A DNA stretch of 64,000 nt from Corynebacterium macginleyi (GTDB lineage Bacteria > Actinomycetota > Actinomycetes > Mycobacteriales > Mycobacteriaceae). The stretch covers positions 124,001 to 188,000 of the forward strand of contig NZ_REGE01000001.1 of NCBI RefSeq assembly GCF_003688935.1, given 5' to 3'. Of this stretch, positions 34,885 through 43,625 are shown piece by piece. The notes below the pieces were generated by a model that saw only the letters and a program-made list of their open reading frames with translations, was not told the DNA's origin and did not search any database. The translations under genes and the position numbers were made by a program. The first letter of the stretch is position 1. Each line of letters starts with the position of its first letter.

Positions 34885-36158
34885 ATGAATTCCTCGCTGA
34901 TGGCGTAATCCGCCGGCTCGCCTTTGGGTACCTCAGTGCCGTCGGCCATGGTGCGGTCTTCCAATTCGCCGTCCGGATCCACGATGGCAATATCGAAACC
35001 AGCCTCACGGATGCGCCGGAGGCCTTCCTTTAGCATGCGCCGACCCATCCGGTTGGATCCGGTGATATGGGATAGCTCCAGCACCACCGTACCCTCGCCG
35101 AATTCGCATTCGGTCAGCTGATGCAAGATAGCCTCCGCCGCGTTGAAGTTGATAAGCCCCTGCAGGAAGATCACCGTGAGATCATCCTCGGTTTCCATCC
35201 TGCGCACGGGGTGCACACCGTAGCGTTCATCCGTGGACATCAAATGCAGCCCCATATCCTTCGAAAGCAAGGTCAAGGCATCCACCCCGCGCACGGAATT
35301 ACCCTCCTTATTGAGACGTGGTGAAAACGTCGCTACCCCCAACTGCCCCGGCAGGGTGCCTAACAGGCCGCCTGATACGCCTGATTTAGCTGGAATTCCC
35401 ACCTCCGCCATCCAGCGCCCAGCCCCGTCGTACATGCCCGCAGAGCTCATGACAGAAAGCGTCAGGCGGCAGACATCGGCATCGAGGATCTTCTCGCCCG
35501 TCACCGGTTGCGTACCACCATTGGCCAGGGTGGCAGACATCACGGCTAAATCACGCACCGTGACCAAAATCGAACACTGCTCCACGTAGGTGGAAACCGC
35601 ATCGTGGGCCTCATCCTGTATGATGTCATAATTGCGTAGCATGTGTGCCAAAGAAAGGTTCCGATCGGAGACCTGCAGCTCAGAATCGCGCACCTTGCCA
35701 TCGATGGCCAGCTCCCGGCCTGCCAGCCGCGAAAAGTAGGTGCGTAACTGTTCCACCCGCTCGGCGGGATCCGAATCTACGCCATTAATCAACTGTGTAA
35801 CCGCAATAGCTCCCGCGTTGATCATTGGGTTGACGGGTCGATGGTCATCGCGGTTGAGCGAAAGCTCATTGAAGGCCTCGCCGGACGGCTCCATGCCGAC
35901 GATCTCGCGCACCGCATCCAAACCAAGTTCCTGCAAAGCTAAGGCATACGCAAAAGGCTTTGACACGGACTGGAGGGTGAATTCCACCTCTGCATCACCG
36001 GCGGAGTATACGTGCCCCGTGGTGGTACACACGGCCACGCCAAGGTAGTCCGGTTCCGCCTTCGCGAGCTCAGGAATGTAGTTCGCCACTGCGCCACTGC
36101 GGTTTCCTCGCACCTGGGTCAAAATTTCCTGCAAATAAAAAGGAATGGGAGTTTTCAT
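34881..36158 (-). CDS. glsA: Glutaminase with C-terminal STAS domain
   Basis: 425 residues. The beta-lactamase-like glutaminase domain (1-310) has S-x2-K in 'FTLQSVSKPFAYAL', 'NPMINAGAI' and 'GIPAKSGVSGGLLG'. A STAS domain follows (about 330-410, 'GTVVLELSHITGSNRMGRRMLKEGLRRI'). It hydrolyses glutamine to glutamate and ammonia in the cytoplasm; the STAS part is typical of the long actinobacterial form. The start follows TATGAT by 8 bases, so a leaderless mRNA is possible. Confidence 0.92.
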   Translation of the reverse strand: MKTPIPFYLQEILTQVRGNRSGAVANYIPELAKAEPDYLGVAVCTTTGHVYSAGDAEVEFTLQSVSKPFAYALALQELGLDAVREIVGMEPSGEAFNELSLNRDDHRPVNPMINAGAIAVTQLINGVDSDPAERVEQLRTYFSRLAGRELAIDGKVRDSELQVSDRNLSLAHMLRNYDIIQDEAHDAVSTYVEQCSILVTVRDLAVMSATLANGGTQPVTGEKILDADVCRLTLSVMSSAGMYDGAGRWMAEVGIPAKSGVSGGLLGTLPGQLGVATFSPRLNKEGNSVRGVDALTLLSKDMGLHLMSTDERYGVHPVRRMETEDDLTVIFLQGLINFNAAEAILHQLTECEFGEGTVVLELSHITGSNRMGRRMLKEGLRRIREAGFDIAIVDPDGELEDRTMADGTEVPKGEPADYAISEEFI

Positions 36159-36191
36159 CGCGACCTATCATACGAAAAAAGCCCCCACGCC

Positions 36192-36255
36192 GCTGAACTG
36201 CTCCTCACTAGGTGGACTGAGAAATCAGTTACCTACTAACAAAGAGCAGTTCACG
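36192..36255. repeat. Imperfect inverted repeat with IS-like ends
   Basis: CGCTGAACTGCTCCTCACTAGGT faces the complement of CGTGAACTGCTCTTTGTTAGTAGGT, with an inner ACTGA-GAAA-TCAGT hairpin. The GAACTGC ends resemble IS3-type termini. It may be a MITE-like remnant or a strong terminator. Confidence 0.4.
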
Positions 36256-36278
36256 CTGTGGAGGTAAGGCCGGGAAAA

Positions 36279-36557
36279 CTAGTGACGCTCAGACAGCAAG
36301 CGCTGCAGTTCCTTCAGGTCGCTCTTGCGACGGCGCGAACGGAACACGGTATAGGCGATGAGCCCGACGACAGCCGCGCCCACGCCACCGAGTACTAGCT
36401 GCACATTTCGATCCTGCAACTTTTCGGTGGCTGCATCTTTGGCATCATCGACGAGGTTTTGCGGATTGCTGCGATCCGCAATTTCATCCAGGGTGCTAGC
36501 CAGCTGGCGCCGGGTGCGTTCGATATCGCGTTGAATATCTTCAATATTGCGTGCCAC
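36279..36557 (-). CDS. DUF3618 membrane protein
   Basis: 92 residues from GTG 36557 with AGGAGG 8 bases upstream. The N-terminal 'NIEDIQRDIERTRRQLASTLDEIADRSNPQNLVDDAK' repeat-like helix is the DUF3618 signature. One membrane helix ('LVLGGVGAAVVGLIAYTVF') and a basic tail follow. Function unknown. Divergent from bcp. Confidence 0.85.
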   Translation of the reverse strand: MARNIEDIQRDIERTRRQLASTLDEIADRSNPQNLVDDAKDAATEKLQDRNVQLVLGGVGAAVVGLIAYTVFRSRRRKSDLKELQRLLSERH

Positions 36558-36655
36558 GGAATTTTCCTCCTAGCTTAATTTTTGCTCTTAACTCGCCTTA
36601 TCTTACCGTGCAGGGTCTCCACCGCGCAGGCCGGGGAACACGTAGAGTAGAACCC

Positions 36656-37123
36656 ATGACTGAAACTCGTTTGAACGTAGGAGATACGGCCCCCGCTTTT
36701 TCGCTTGCCGATGCCACCGGCAACACCGTATCCCTTTCCGATTACGCGGGCCAGCGCGTGCTCGTGTACTTCTACCCGCGCGCCAACACACCCGGGTGCA
36801 CGAAAGAAGCCTGCGATTTTCGCGATTCTTTGGAGAAGCTCAATGAGCTCAATATCGCGGTGGTAGGCATATCCCCCGATAAGCCCGAGACACTGGCGAA
36901 GTTCCGCGATGACCAAGAGCTAAACTTCCCACTGCTCTCCGATCCTGATAAATCCGTTATGACCGCTTATGGCGCTTTCGGGGAGAAGAAGAACTACGGC
37001 AAGGTGGTCCAGGGCGTTATCCGTTCCACTTTCCTCATAGAGCCGGATGGCACCATCGGCCAGGCCTACTATAACGTCAAGGCCACCGGGCACGTCGCGC
37101 GCGTGATGAAGGGCCTCGAGTAA
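36656..37123 (+). CDS. bcp: Thioredoxin-dependent peroxiredoxin (Bcp/PrxQ)
   Basis: 155 residues. The peroxidatic Cys lies in 'YPRANTPGCTKEACDFRD', with the resolving Cys five residues later, as in atypical 2-Cys PrxQ. The family reduces H2O2 and organic peroxides. The start at 36656 follows TAGAGT (36643-36648) by exactly seven bases, a leaderless pattern; the open frame to 36551 upstream is not needed. Confidence 0.93.
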   Translation: MTETRLNVGDTAPAFSLADATGNTVSLSDYAGQRVLVYFYPRANTPGCTKEACDFRDSLEKLNELNIAVVGISPDKPETLAKFRDDQELNFPLLSDPDKSVMTAYGAFGEKKNYGKVVQGVIRSTFLIEPDGTIGQAYYNVKATGHVARVMKGLE

Positions 37124-37159
37124 GCCGGCAGAGAATATGCTCGTCCCTGCGACATCGGC

Positions 37160-37697
37160 TAGCGCATGCGCACGTTCGGAAGCGTGTCGAATCTTTTATC
37201 GTCGATGAAGCCACCCGCCGTGCCGAGGTTCCCGTGTGCACGCTGTATCATTTCTTTGCCAATAAATACGTGCTCATCAGCAAGCTCGAGCGGCACGATG
37301 CGGCCACCGGCCTGACCGAAATCGAGCCTGCTGCACCTCATGCCAGCACCGAAATCGCCGGATGTGTTGGACAAATTCATCGACCGCAGAACGCGAATGT
37401 GGCGCGGGGACCCCTCCCTGCGCTCCATCTGGCCGGCCATCTAGTCCACCCCCAGCGACGCGCGCCACCGCAGCCGGTACCTAAGTACGCCTCCTAGTGC
37501 CACAGGCCGAGAGTCTTCGTACGCTTTCCACCGAGCACAACGATGCGCAACACATTGAGCCAACCCGCTGCCTTATCCACACCGTGGTCTCGCTATTGGA
37601 TTATGCCGTTTGGGCGGACCTAAACAAGTGCGATTCCGTGGTCAGCGAGCTAAAACGCATGCCGATGTGTTACCTTCGGGCGGTGGCTGCGGGATAA
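37160..37697 (+). pseudogene. Decayed TetR-family regulator
   Basis: Traces across three frames: 'RVESFIVDEATRRAEVPVCTLYHFFANKYVLISKLERHD' (TetR helix-turn-helix), 'DKFIDRRTRMWRGDPSLRSIWPAI' and finally 'HTVVSLLDYAVWADLNKCDSVVSELKRMPMCYLRAV' up to 37697. Several frameshifts; no functional product. Confidence 0.55.
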
Positions 37698-37718
37698 TTT
37701 AGTGGACGTTTATACAAG

Positions 37719-37727
37719 TTATCCACA
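37719..37727 (+). promoter_or_regulatory. DnaA-box-like nonamer
   Basis: TTATCCACA, a perfect box, 55 bases before the HNH gene. Isolated, so its significance is unclear. Confidence 0.3.
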
Positions 37728-37781
37728 AGCAGGGGCAGCGTCCTATTGGCGCCGCGGTAGCACGCTCCTAGATTTGCAGGC

Positions 37782-38768
37782 ATGAGCGCACTGCAGGCCT
37801 ACGCTACCCACATTTCCTCGGCGATGGATATACTCGCCGAGGCGCACGGCATGCCTGAAAGCGCACTCATCGAGCTCGGCCTGCCGGATGTGGAAGCCCG
37901 CGATCTGCTCGCACTGGCGGAAGTTTATTTTGGCGCCACGTCCTTCACCCACAAGCAGCGCCTTGCCGCTGCGGGCGCGCGCCACCACGACTTGATCACG
38001 CTCAAGCTCATCGAGCGCTATGCAACTCGCGCGGCCACCCAACGCGCCGCATGGAACCTACGCGTGGAGCTGTGTCGGCTACACAGCCCGGCCTCCGAGA
38101 TAGCCCGGCGCGCTAAGAAGCGCCTGCGCGAATGGCGCCCGCGCCGCCGATCACCACGCGAAGGAATACAGCTCCTGCGGCGCCCGGAAGGCCCGTGGAC
38201 GATGCGCATTACTGCTCCTTCGTCTTTCCTCGCGGATCTCGATTCCGCCCTCGATCCTGAAAACCCACTCGATTCTTTCCGTGAGCTCCTCCGCGGCGAA
38301 GGCGCGCCCACGGTACAGACCACGACAAACGTGATTATCCCGCTCAACGCGCTAGACCAGATTTTAGATGGCGATGGCGACGAGGTCACACTGCGGCTGA
38401 CCAACGGCTCGACCATTACCGGAGCGCAGTTAGTCGAGCGCACCTTCAGCGAACACGGTTTAGCCACGCTTATTCACCCGGTTAAGGGCCCGGTCAATTT
38501 GTATCGGACCTCGCGCTTTGCATCGGAAAAGCAGCGGCTGATGGCCGCCGCCGAAAACCCCACCTGCCCGTGGCCACCGTGCAATCACCCGGCGGATAAA
38601 TCTCAGATCCACCACCTACAGGCATGGAAGCATGGTGGGATGACCAACGCCGACAACCTCACGGTGTGCTGCCCCTACCACAACGGGGTAAACCAAGACG
38701 ATCCCAATGCTCCTCCCCTGCGCGGCCGCCTCGCTCGGGTAAACGGCAAGGTGCACTGGGTCCGCTAG
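37782..38768 (+). CDS. HNH endonuclease of the 13E12-like corynebacterial family
   Basis: 328 residues. An all-helical N-terminal region (DUF222-like in layout, residues 1-220) precedes an HNH domain, 'CPWPPCNHPADKSQIHHLQAWKHGGMTNADNLTVCCPYHN' (about 263-303), with His-His, Asn and His plus zinc Cys. Such genes are frequent in Actinobacteria and may be selfish or defence-related. Leaderless start: TAGATT (37769-37774) ends seven bases before ATG. Confidence 0.8.
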   Translation: MSALQAYATHISSAMDILAEAHGMPESALIELGLPDVEARDLLALAEVYFGATSFTHKQRLAAAGARHHDLITLKLIERYATRAATQRAAWNLRVELCRLHSPASEIARRAKKRLREWRPRRRSPREGIQLLRRPEGPWTMRITAPSSFLADLDSALDPENPLDSFRELLRGEGAPTVQTTTNVIIPLNALDQILDGDGDEVTLRLTNGSTITGAQLVERTFSEHGLATLIHPVKGPVNLYRTSRFASEKQRLMAAAENPTCPWPPCNHPADKSQIHHLQAWKHGGMTNADNLTVCCPYHNGVNQDDPNAPPLRGRLARVNGKVHWVR

Positions 38769-38793
38769 CGCTGCCTCATCGGGGCAGCGCTAG
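38765..38793. terminator. Bidirectional hairpin between HNH gene and bioD
   Basis: CTAGCGCTGCC and GGCAGCGCTAG pair perfectly over 11 bp and include the stop codons of both convergent genes. There is no T tract. Confidence 0.6.
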
Positions 38794-39464
38794 TCGGCGT
38801 GCGCAAGCAGCTCCGCACACACCTCAGCGGGAAATTGGGCCCGGGCCATCCGGGCGAATTCGCCCCGCCCCAGCGCCCCGGCCCCCTCTGGCACACTGCC
38901 CCACAACCGGCAACCCGTGACCACCGGAAGCTCGTCCACATTCAGCCTCGTCGCCAGATCTGGCTCCCCGGGTACGCTGCCACCGATAAGGCCCATCACG
39001 TTAATGCCGCGCCGCTGCGCCTCGTGGACGGTGAGCTCGGCGGCATTGAGGCTACCGAGGCCTAGGGAAGTGACGATGAGGAGATTGGTGGCGACATCAG
39101 CAAGCGTGTAGTCATCCGCCAAACGCACCAGCAGACCGCCGGCGCCTTCCACCAACACCACGCGGTCTGGTGTATCCAATCCCGTGACCCAACCCCTAAG
39201 CTCCTCCCTAGTTGGTGGTATCATGCCCGCCCGGCGCGCCGAAAGATTCGGCGCTAACGGCTCGGGGAAACGCGCCATCTCCATGACCTCGACCCCGGCC
39301 AGGGCCCGCACCGTCGCCGCGTCGCCGCTATCGTTCGCCTCGCCGGTCTGCAAGGGCTTGGCATAGACAACTTTGTACCCACTCTGGGCTAAAGCTACGG
39401 CGATTGTCGCAGTCGCCACGGTCTTTCCCACGTCAGTATTGGTACCGGTGACGAAAATAATCAT
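38790..39464 (-). CDS. bioD: Dethiobiotin synthetase
   Basis: 224 residues: P-loop GTNTDVGKT near the N-terminus, 'YAKPLQTG' (Lys and substrate loop), 'VVLVEGAGGLLV' and 'GLIGGSVPGEPDL'. It carboxylates and closes 7,8-diaminopelargonate with ATP to dethiobiotin. The start at 39464 overlaps the bioA stop by 4 bases, so the two are translated together. Confidence 0.94.
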   Translation of the reverse strand: MIIFVTGTNTDVGKTVATATIAVALAQSGYKVVYAKPLQTGEANDSGDAATVRALAGVEVMEMARFPEPLAPNLSARRAGMIPPTREELRGWVTGLDTPDRVVLVEGAGGLLVRLADDYTLADVATNLLIVTSLGLGSLNAAELTVHEAQRRGINVMGLIGGSVPGEPDLATRLNVDELPVVTGCRLWGSVPEGAGALGRGEFARMARAQFPAEVCAELLAHAD

Positions 39465-40753
39465 CGCTTCCCTCCCGCTGCCGCGGCGCGCACCCCGCGG
39501 CAAATCTGTGCGACCTCATCATCGGTAACAATAAATGGCGGCATGATGTAGATGAGACGGCCGAACGGACGCAGCCACACGCCCTGGTCCACCGCCGCAT
39601 CTGTGGCGCCGACTATGTCCACCTCGCGTTCCATCTCCACCACGCCGATAGCGCCCAACACGCGCACGTCCGCTACGCCCGGATCCTCTTCCAGCTCGGA
39701 AAGTCCCACGCCCAGCTGTTCCTCGATGCGCTCCACCTGTCCCCGCCATGTGCCCTCCAGAATCATGGCGGTCGCCTCAGCCGATACCGCGCAGGCTAGT
39801 GGGTTAGCCATAAAAGTCGGGCCGTGCATGAGGGCGCGCGGGTTCATACCTTCGGCAACCCGGGCGGTGGCGAGCGTGGCCGCCATCGTCATGAATCCGC
39901 CGGTCATTGCCTTACCCACGCACATGATATCCGGTACCACTCCCGCCGCCTGGGTGGCAAAAAGATCCCCGGTGCGGCCAAATCCCGTGGCAATTTCATC
40001 TGCGATCAGCACGATTCCGTGACGGTCGCAAATATTGCGTGCCTCGCGCACCAGTTCATGGTCGTGGAAGCGCATGCCCCCGGCGCCTTGGACGACGGGC
40101 TCGATAACCAAGGCCGCCACCTCATCGGTAATGCAGCCCTCCAACTCACGCAGGTAGTCCGCGCGCGCCTGCTCGCTTGCCCCGCGGGTGGGCGGCGCCG
40201 GGGCGAAAATCTGCTGCGCCAGCGTGCCGGTCCACATAGAGTGCATACCGCCATCAGGATCGCATATGCTCATCGCAGCGAAGGTATCGCCATGATAGCC
40301 CGAGCGCCAGGTGAGCATCTTAGTGCGCTCTGGATGTCCGATCCCCTGCTGGTATTGCAGGGCAATCTTGATGGCGACTTCTACCGATACAGATCCCGAA
40401 TCCGCATAAAAGACCTGCGCGAAGTCATAGCGCGTGAGCTTCATAAGATTAGCCGTGAGCCGGGCCGCCGGCTCGTGCGTGAGCCCGCCGAACATCACGT
40501 GGCTCATGCGGTCGATTTGCTCCTTGGCGGCGGCGGTAAGCCGCGGGTGGCTATGCCCGTGAGCAGCGGCCCACCAGGAGGACATGGCGTCGATGAGTTG
40601 AGTGCCGTCGGCGAGAGTGAGGTAAACGCCTGCGGCCGACTCGACAATGCGCGTGGGCGCGCCGGGCTCGGCGTAGGGATGCCAGATATGGTGGGCATCG
40701 ATTGTCGCTATGTCGTTAGTAGAAATATCCACCAAATTAGATTTAGCATACAA
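39461..40753 (-). CDS. bioA: Adenosylmethionine-8-amino-7-oxononanoate aminotransferase
   Basis: 430 residues as the longest frame. Class III aminotransferase: 'HIWHPYAEPG' near the N-terminus, 'MSSWWAAAHGHSHP', 'YADSGSVSVEVAIKIALQY', 'IADEIATGFGRTG' and the PLP Lys in 'MCVGKAMTGG'. It uses SAM as amino donor for 7,8-diaminopelargonate. The promoter TTCACT-17-TAGATT ends only 2 bases before ATG 40753, so the real start may be the GTG or TTG about nine codons in ('VDISTNDI'). Confidence 0.92.
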   Translation of the reverse strand: MYAKSNLVDISTNDIATIDAHHIWHPYAEPGAPTRIVESAAGVYLTLADGTQLIDAMSSWWAAAHGHSHPRLTAAAKEQIDRMSHVMFGGLTHEPAARLTANLMKLTRYDFAQVFYADSGSVSVEVAIKIALQYQQGIGHPERTKMLTWRSGYHGDTFAAMSICDPDGGMHSMWTGTLAQQIFAPAPPTRGASEQARADYLRELEGCITDEVAALVIEPVVQGAGGMRFHDHELVREARNICDRHGIVLIADEIATGFGRTGDLFATQAAGVVPDIMCVGKAMTGGFMTMAATLATARVAEGMNPRALMHGPTFMANPLACAVSAEATAMILEGTWRGQVERIEEQLGVGLSELEEDPGVADVRVLGAIGVVEMEREVDIVGATDAAVDQGVWLRPFGRLIYIMPPFIVTDDEVAQICRGVRAAAAGGKR

Positions 40754-40785
40754 TCTAGCCCAGGATAGTACTTTAGTGAAAGTTA

Positions 40786-40800
40786 TTGAACATTGTTCAA
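40786..40800. promoter_or_regulatory. BioQ-like operator upstream of bioA
   Basis: TTGAAC-ATT-GTTCAA is a perfect 15-bp palindrome. It fits the TGAAC-N3-GTT(A/C) motif described for the TetR-type biotin regulator BioQ of Corynebacterium. Confidence 0.65.
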
Positions 40801-41409
40801 TTCCCCGCTTACCCCTGGTTTTACCAGCGGTTGCGGCAAATTCTTAAGTGTGGCTTTCCCCACCGAGACCCGCGCGCGACGAGACCTTCGAGATCTCCTA
40901 CCTCGGTTCTAGCTCAGCAACAATGCCGACGAGCGCTTCAACCCGATGCTCACCGGGTAACTGGCCAAGGAAGTAGGGCTACCATGCCGACTTCTTCGCC
41001 GCGGCGGGGCTTTTCCCCAACATGCTGCGGTCCCCGCACAGGTCACCGCGGACGAGCGGCACCGCATCCCGGATTGCACTTAACTCATTGCCTGCTCAAC
41101 GGCCTACCAGGCCCTGCAACCGCAAATCTATGGCGTTCTTAGTAATAGCGGGCACCATCTTTTAGTGTCATTCGGAGAGCTCTTCATCGGCCCAGTAAGC
41201 ATGGACGTATGCCCCTCCCACGCACCGCAGGTCTACGGTCCCTGCTTTTCCGCGCGGTACTTTCTCACCGTGGCCACCGACCCTTGCTAGGCGGATCGAT
41301 GATCAGCTTCACGATCCAACCTCGGAGCCCGCCGAAACGACCTACCTCATCGTTATGGATAGCGTCCCCGTTATCTTCGGGCCATTCCTCCCGCGGCCCA
41401 GGTAGGCCC
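40801..41409. other. Decayed plus-strand gene between bioA and the SPFH gene
   Basis: Plus-strand coding traces interrupted by stops and shifts run from about 40855 to 41290: 'SNNADERFNPMLTG', 'LIACSTAYQALQPQIYGVLSNSGHHLLVSFGELFIG'. The fragments follow one another in order, so a single gene has decayed. Family not recognised. Confidence 0.35.
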
Positions 41410-42315
41410 CTATCGCCCGGCTGATTCATCCAGGGCGCGGTCTGCCATGAGCACGTCGCGCATGCCGCTGAATAGATCACCCATCCCCTGCGGGTTGGAC
41501 GGCATATAGAGCACGGAAGCTTGGCCGTTATTCGAGACATCGACCATCGCATCGAGGTACTGCGATACCAACATCAGGACCTCGGGGGATTCCTGCACCC
41601 CGGCATCGCGCAGGAGCTCATACTGCTGGGCGATGCCCTCAACAATCTCCTTGCGCTGCTCCGCGACACCCCTACCCTGCAGTTTCTTTGCCTCCGCGGC
41701 CCCTTCAGCTTCCTTAACTACACGGATCTTTTCCGCCTCCGCCTGGGCGATGGCCGCCTCGCGCTCGCGCTGCGCCGCGTTAATGGAATTCATAGACTCG
41801 CGCACACGGGAATCCGGGCGGATATCGGTCACCAGCGTGTTGACGAAGTTCCAGCCGTATTCGGCCATATTGTCCCGCAGCGAGGTCGCCACGTTCTGCG
41901 CGATGGTGTCCTTGGAAGAAAATGATTCATCCAAACCCATATTTGCCACCGACGAACGCACATTATCTTGCACGTAGGCTACAATCTGCTGCTCGTGATT
42001 GGATAGCATATAAAAGGCCTCGCGCTCGCGGCCTTGCACCACCTCGTACTGCACCGCGACCGGAATTTGGACGAAGACATTGTCCTTCGTCTTGGTTTCT
42101 ACCATCACGTCCAACTGACGCACCTGCAACGAAATCTTATCGCGCACTCGGTCAATCCAAGGCAACTTCAAGTGGAACCCAGCGTGCGCGACCGTCTGGA
42201 ATTTACCCAAACGCTCCACAATTGCCGCCTCACGGGTGCGCACTATGTAGTACCCATCAAATAAGGTACAAAGAACCAGTAAGATAACGATGCCGATGAT
42301 GATCAAACTAAACAT
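41410..42315 (-). CDS. SPFH/Band 7 (stomatin-like) membrane protein
   Basis: 301 residues: an N-terminal membrane helix ('FSLIIIGIVILLVLCTLF'), then an SPFH domain ('YIVRTREAAIVERLGKFQTVAHAGFHLKLPWID', 'VQIPVAVQYEV', 'LVTDIRPDSRVRESMNSINAAQREREAA') and an Ala/Glu-rich coiled coil with 'AEAEKIRVVKEAEGAAEAKKLQGRGVAEQR'. Such proteins scaffold membrane microdomains and protease complexes. Monocistronic as far as visible. Confidence 0.9.
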   Translation of the reverse strand: MFSLIIIGIVILLVLCTLFDGYYIVRTREAAIVERLGKFQTVAHAGFHLKLPWIDRVRDKISLQVRQLDVMVETKTKDNVFVQIPVAVQYEVVQGREREAFYMLSNHEQQIVAYVQDNVRSSVANMGLDESFSSKDTIAQNVATSLRDNMAEYGWNFVNTLVTDIRPDSRVRESMNSINAAQREREAAIAQAEAEKIRVVKEAEGAAEAKKLQGRGVAEQRKEIVEGIAQQYELLRDAGVQESPEVLMLVSQYLDAMVDVSNNGQASVLYMPSNPQGMGDLFSGMRDVLMADRALDESAGR

Positions 42316-42372
42316 TCCCTCTCCCTAACTACGGGTGCGAGTTTTATTCTCGCATAGGCACGGAGATGTTCG

Positions 42373-43614
42373 CTAGTGGTCATCAATAAGCGCAAAGAGC
42401 TTGCCCATCACCTCCGCGCCGTTCTCGCCGATGCCATTGTGCTGGTACTCATTCGTCACCCACGGGCGCAGATCGCCTAAGTGGGCGGTCGTGGCCAAGG
42501 ATTCCTCTAGGGGCACGAATATATCGTCGAAGTAGATGGCTGCGGCGGTGGTAGTGGGGACATCGGCAAGCGCGTAAGGGGCAGAAAATTCCCGCTCCGC
42601 CAGGCCGTGCGCGCCCTCCTTGAAGGCCTGCAGCGCCGGATCCTCGTCGAACTGCCAAGGGAAAATATGCTCGCCAGTAAGCCAGGTTCCGGACTCGGCA
42701 AACTCCGGGAATTCCTCCCGTACGCGGTGCGCCGACCACTGCGTCGCCGCCTGCCCGCCGCTGCCGGCATAAATGGACTCATGGATCGCCGCGTACAGTG
42801 GGGCCTCTGCAAAGCTCACGCACTCGCCGATACTCCATAGGAAATCATCCCGCAGCACCTTCTCTCCTCGCACGGTGCGGAAGGGCTCTTCCAGGAGGTA
42901 TGCCAGGTCTTCGAAGCCCGTGCCCCGGCCCAAATTGGCGCCGATGGTGCGAAAGCGCAGCGAGGATAACCGCTCACCGGTGTGCAGGCGTTCGTCGGAA
43001 TTATCCAGGTGGGAAATGATTTCTTCGATGCGGCGTTGCGCCCAAGGGAACTCGTGGTAAAAGCGCTTTTGACGGGATTTAAGCTTGCTGAAAGTCGCGC
43101 GGTAGAGGCTATCCGCGCCCTGCAACGTGGGGATGCCGCCGGTAAAAAACGCATGCTTGACGGATTCGGGAGCCTGAGACAGGTACGCAGTAATGCAAAA
43201 ACCGCCAAAAGACTGGCCAAACAGGGACCACGTGCCGAGCCCCAGGTGTTCGCGCAGGCGCTCTGCATCGCGCACGATATTGTCCTGGCGCAGCAAAGCC
43301 AGGTGTTCCGCGCTGCGCTCTCCTGCAGGGCTTAGCCTATCGATGCGATGGGAGCGGCCCGTCCCGCGCTGATCGAGGAGGAAAACGCGGTAGCGCTCGA
43401 GCGCCTTGCCAATAAGCCCCGTCGGTTTCACCGGCCGCGGAGCCGGAAAACCAGGCCCACCCTGCAGGTACAGCAGCGCCGGCAGCTCCTCGCCACCCTG
43501 CGGAATGATTTCGCGGGCATAAAGATCAAAAGTCCCGCGCGGATTGTCATAATCCCACGGGACTTCAAGGGTATGTTCAATAATGTCGTGGCCAAAGCGG
43601 CGGTAGTGAGTCAT
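42373..43614 (-). CDS. Proline-iminopeptidase-like alpha/beta hydrolase (S33)
   Basis: 413 residues: oxyanion motif GGPGF ('LLYLQGGPGFPAP'), 'FLLDQRGTGRS' and nucleophile GQSFGG, with the lid region typical of the S33 peptidase family and an acidic/His C-terminal part ('TTAAAIYFDDIFVPLEES'). It cleaves N-terminal proline or related peptides in the cytoplasm. It starts 12 bases after the pflA stop, so it may be read from the pfl operon. Confidence 0.88.
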   Translation of the reverse strand: MTHYRRFGHDIIEHTLEVPWDYDNPRGTFDLYAREIIPQGGEELPALLYLQGGPGFPAPRPVKPTGLIGKALERYRVFLLDQRGTGRSHRIDRLSPAGERSAEHLALLRQDNIVRDAERLREHLGLGTWSLFGQSFGGFCITAYLSQAPESVKHAFFTGGIPTLQGADSLYRATFSKLKSRQKRFYHEFPWAQRRIEEIISHLDNSDERLHTGERLSSLRFRTIGANLGRGTGFEDLAYLLEEPFRTVRGEKVLRDDFLWSIGECVSFAEAPLYAAIHESIYAGSGGQAATQWSAHRVREEFPEFAESGTWLTGEHIFPWQFDEDPALQAFKEGAHGLAEREFSAPYALADVPTTTAAAIYFDDIFVPLEESLATTAHLGDLRPWVTNEYQHNGIGENGAEVMGKLFALIDDH

Positions 43615-43625
43615 GCCGACCCACG

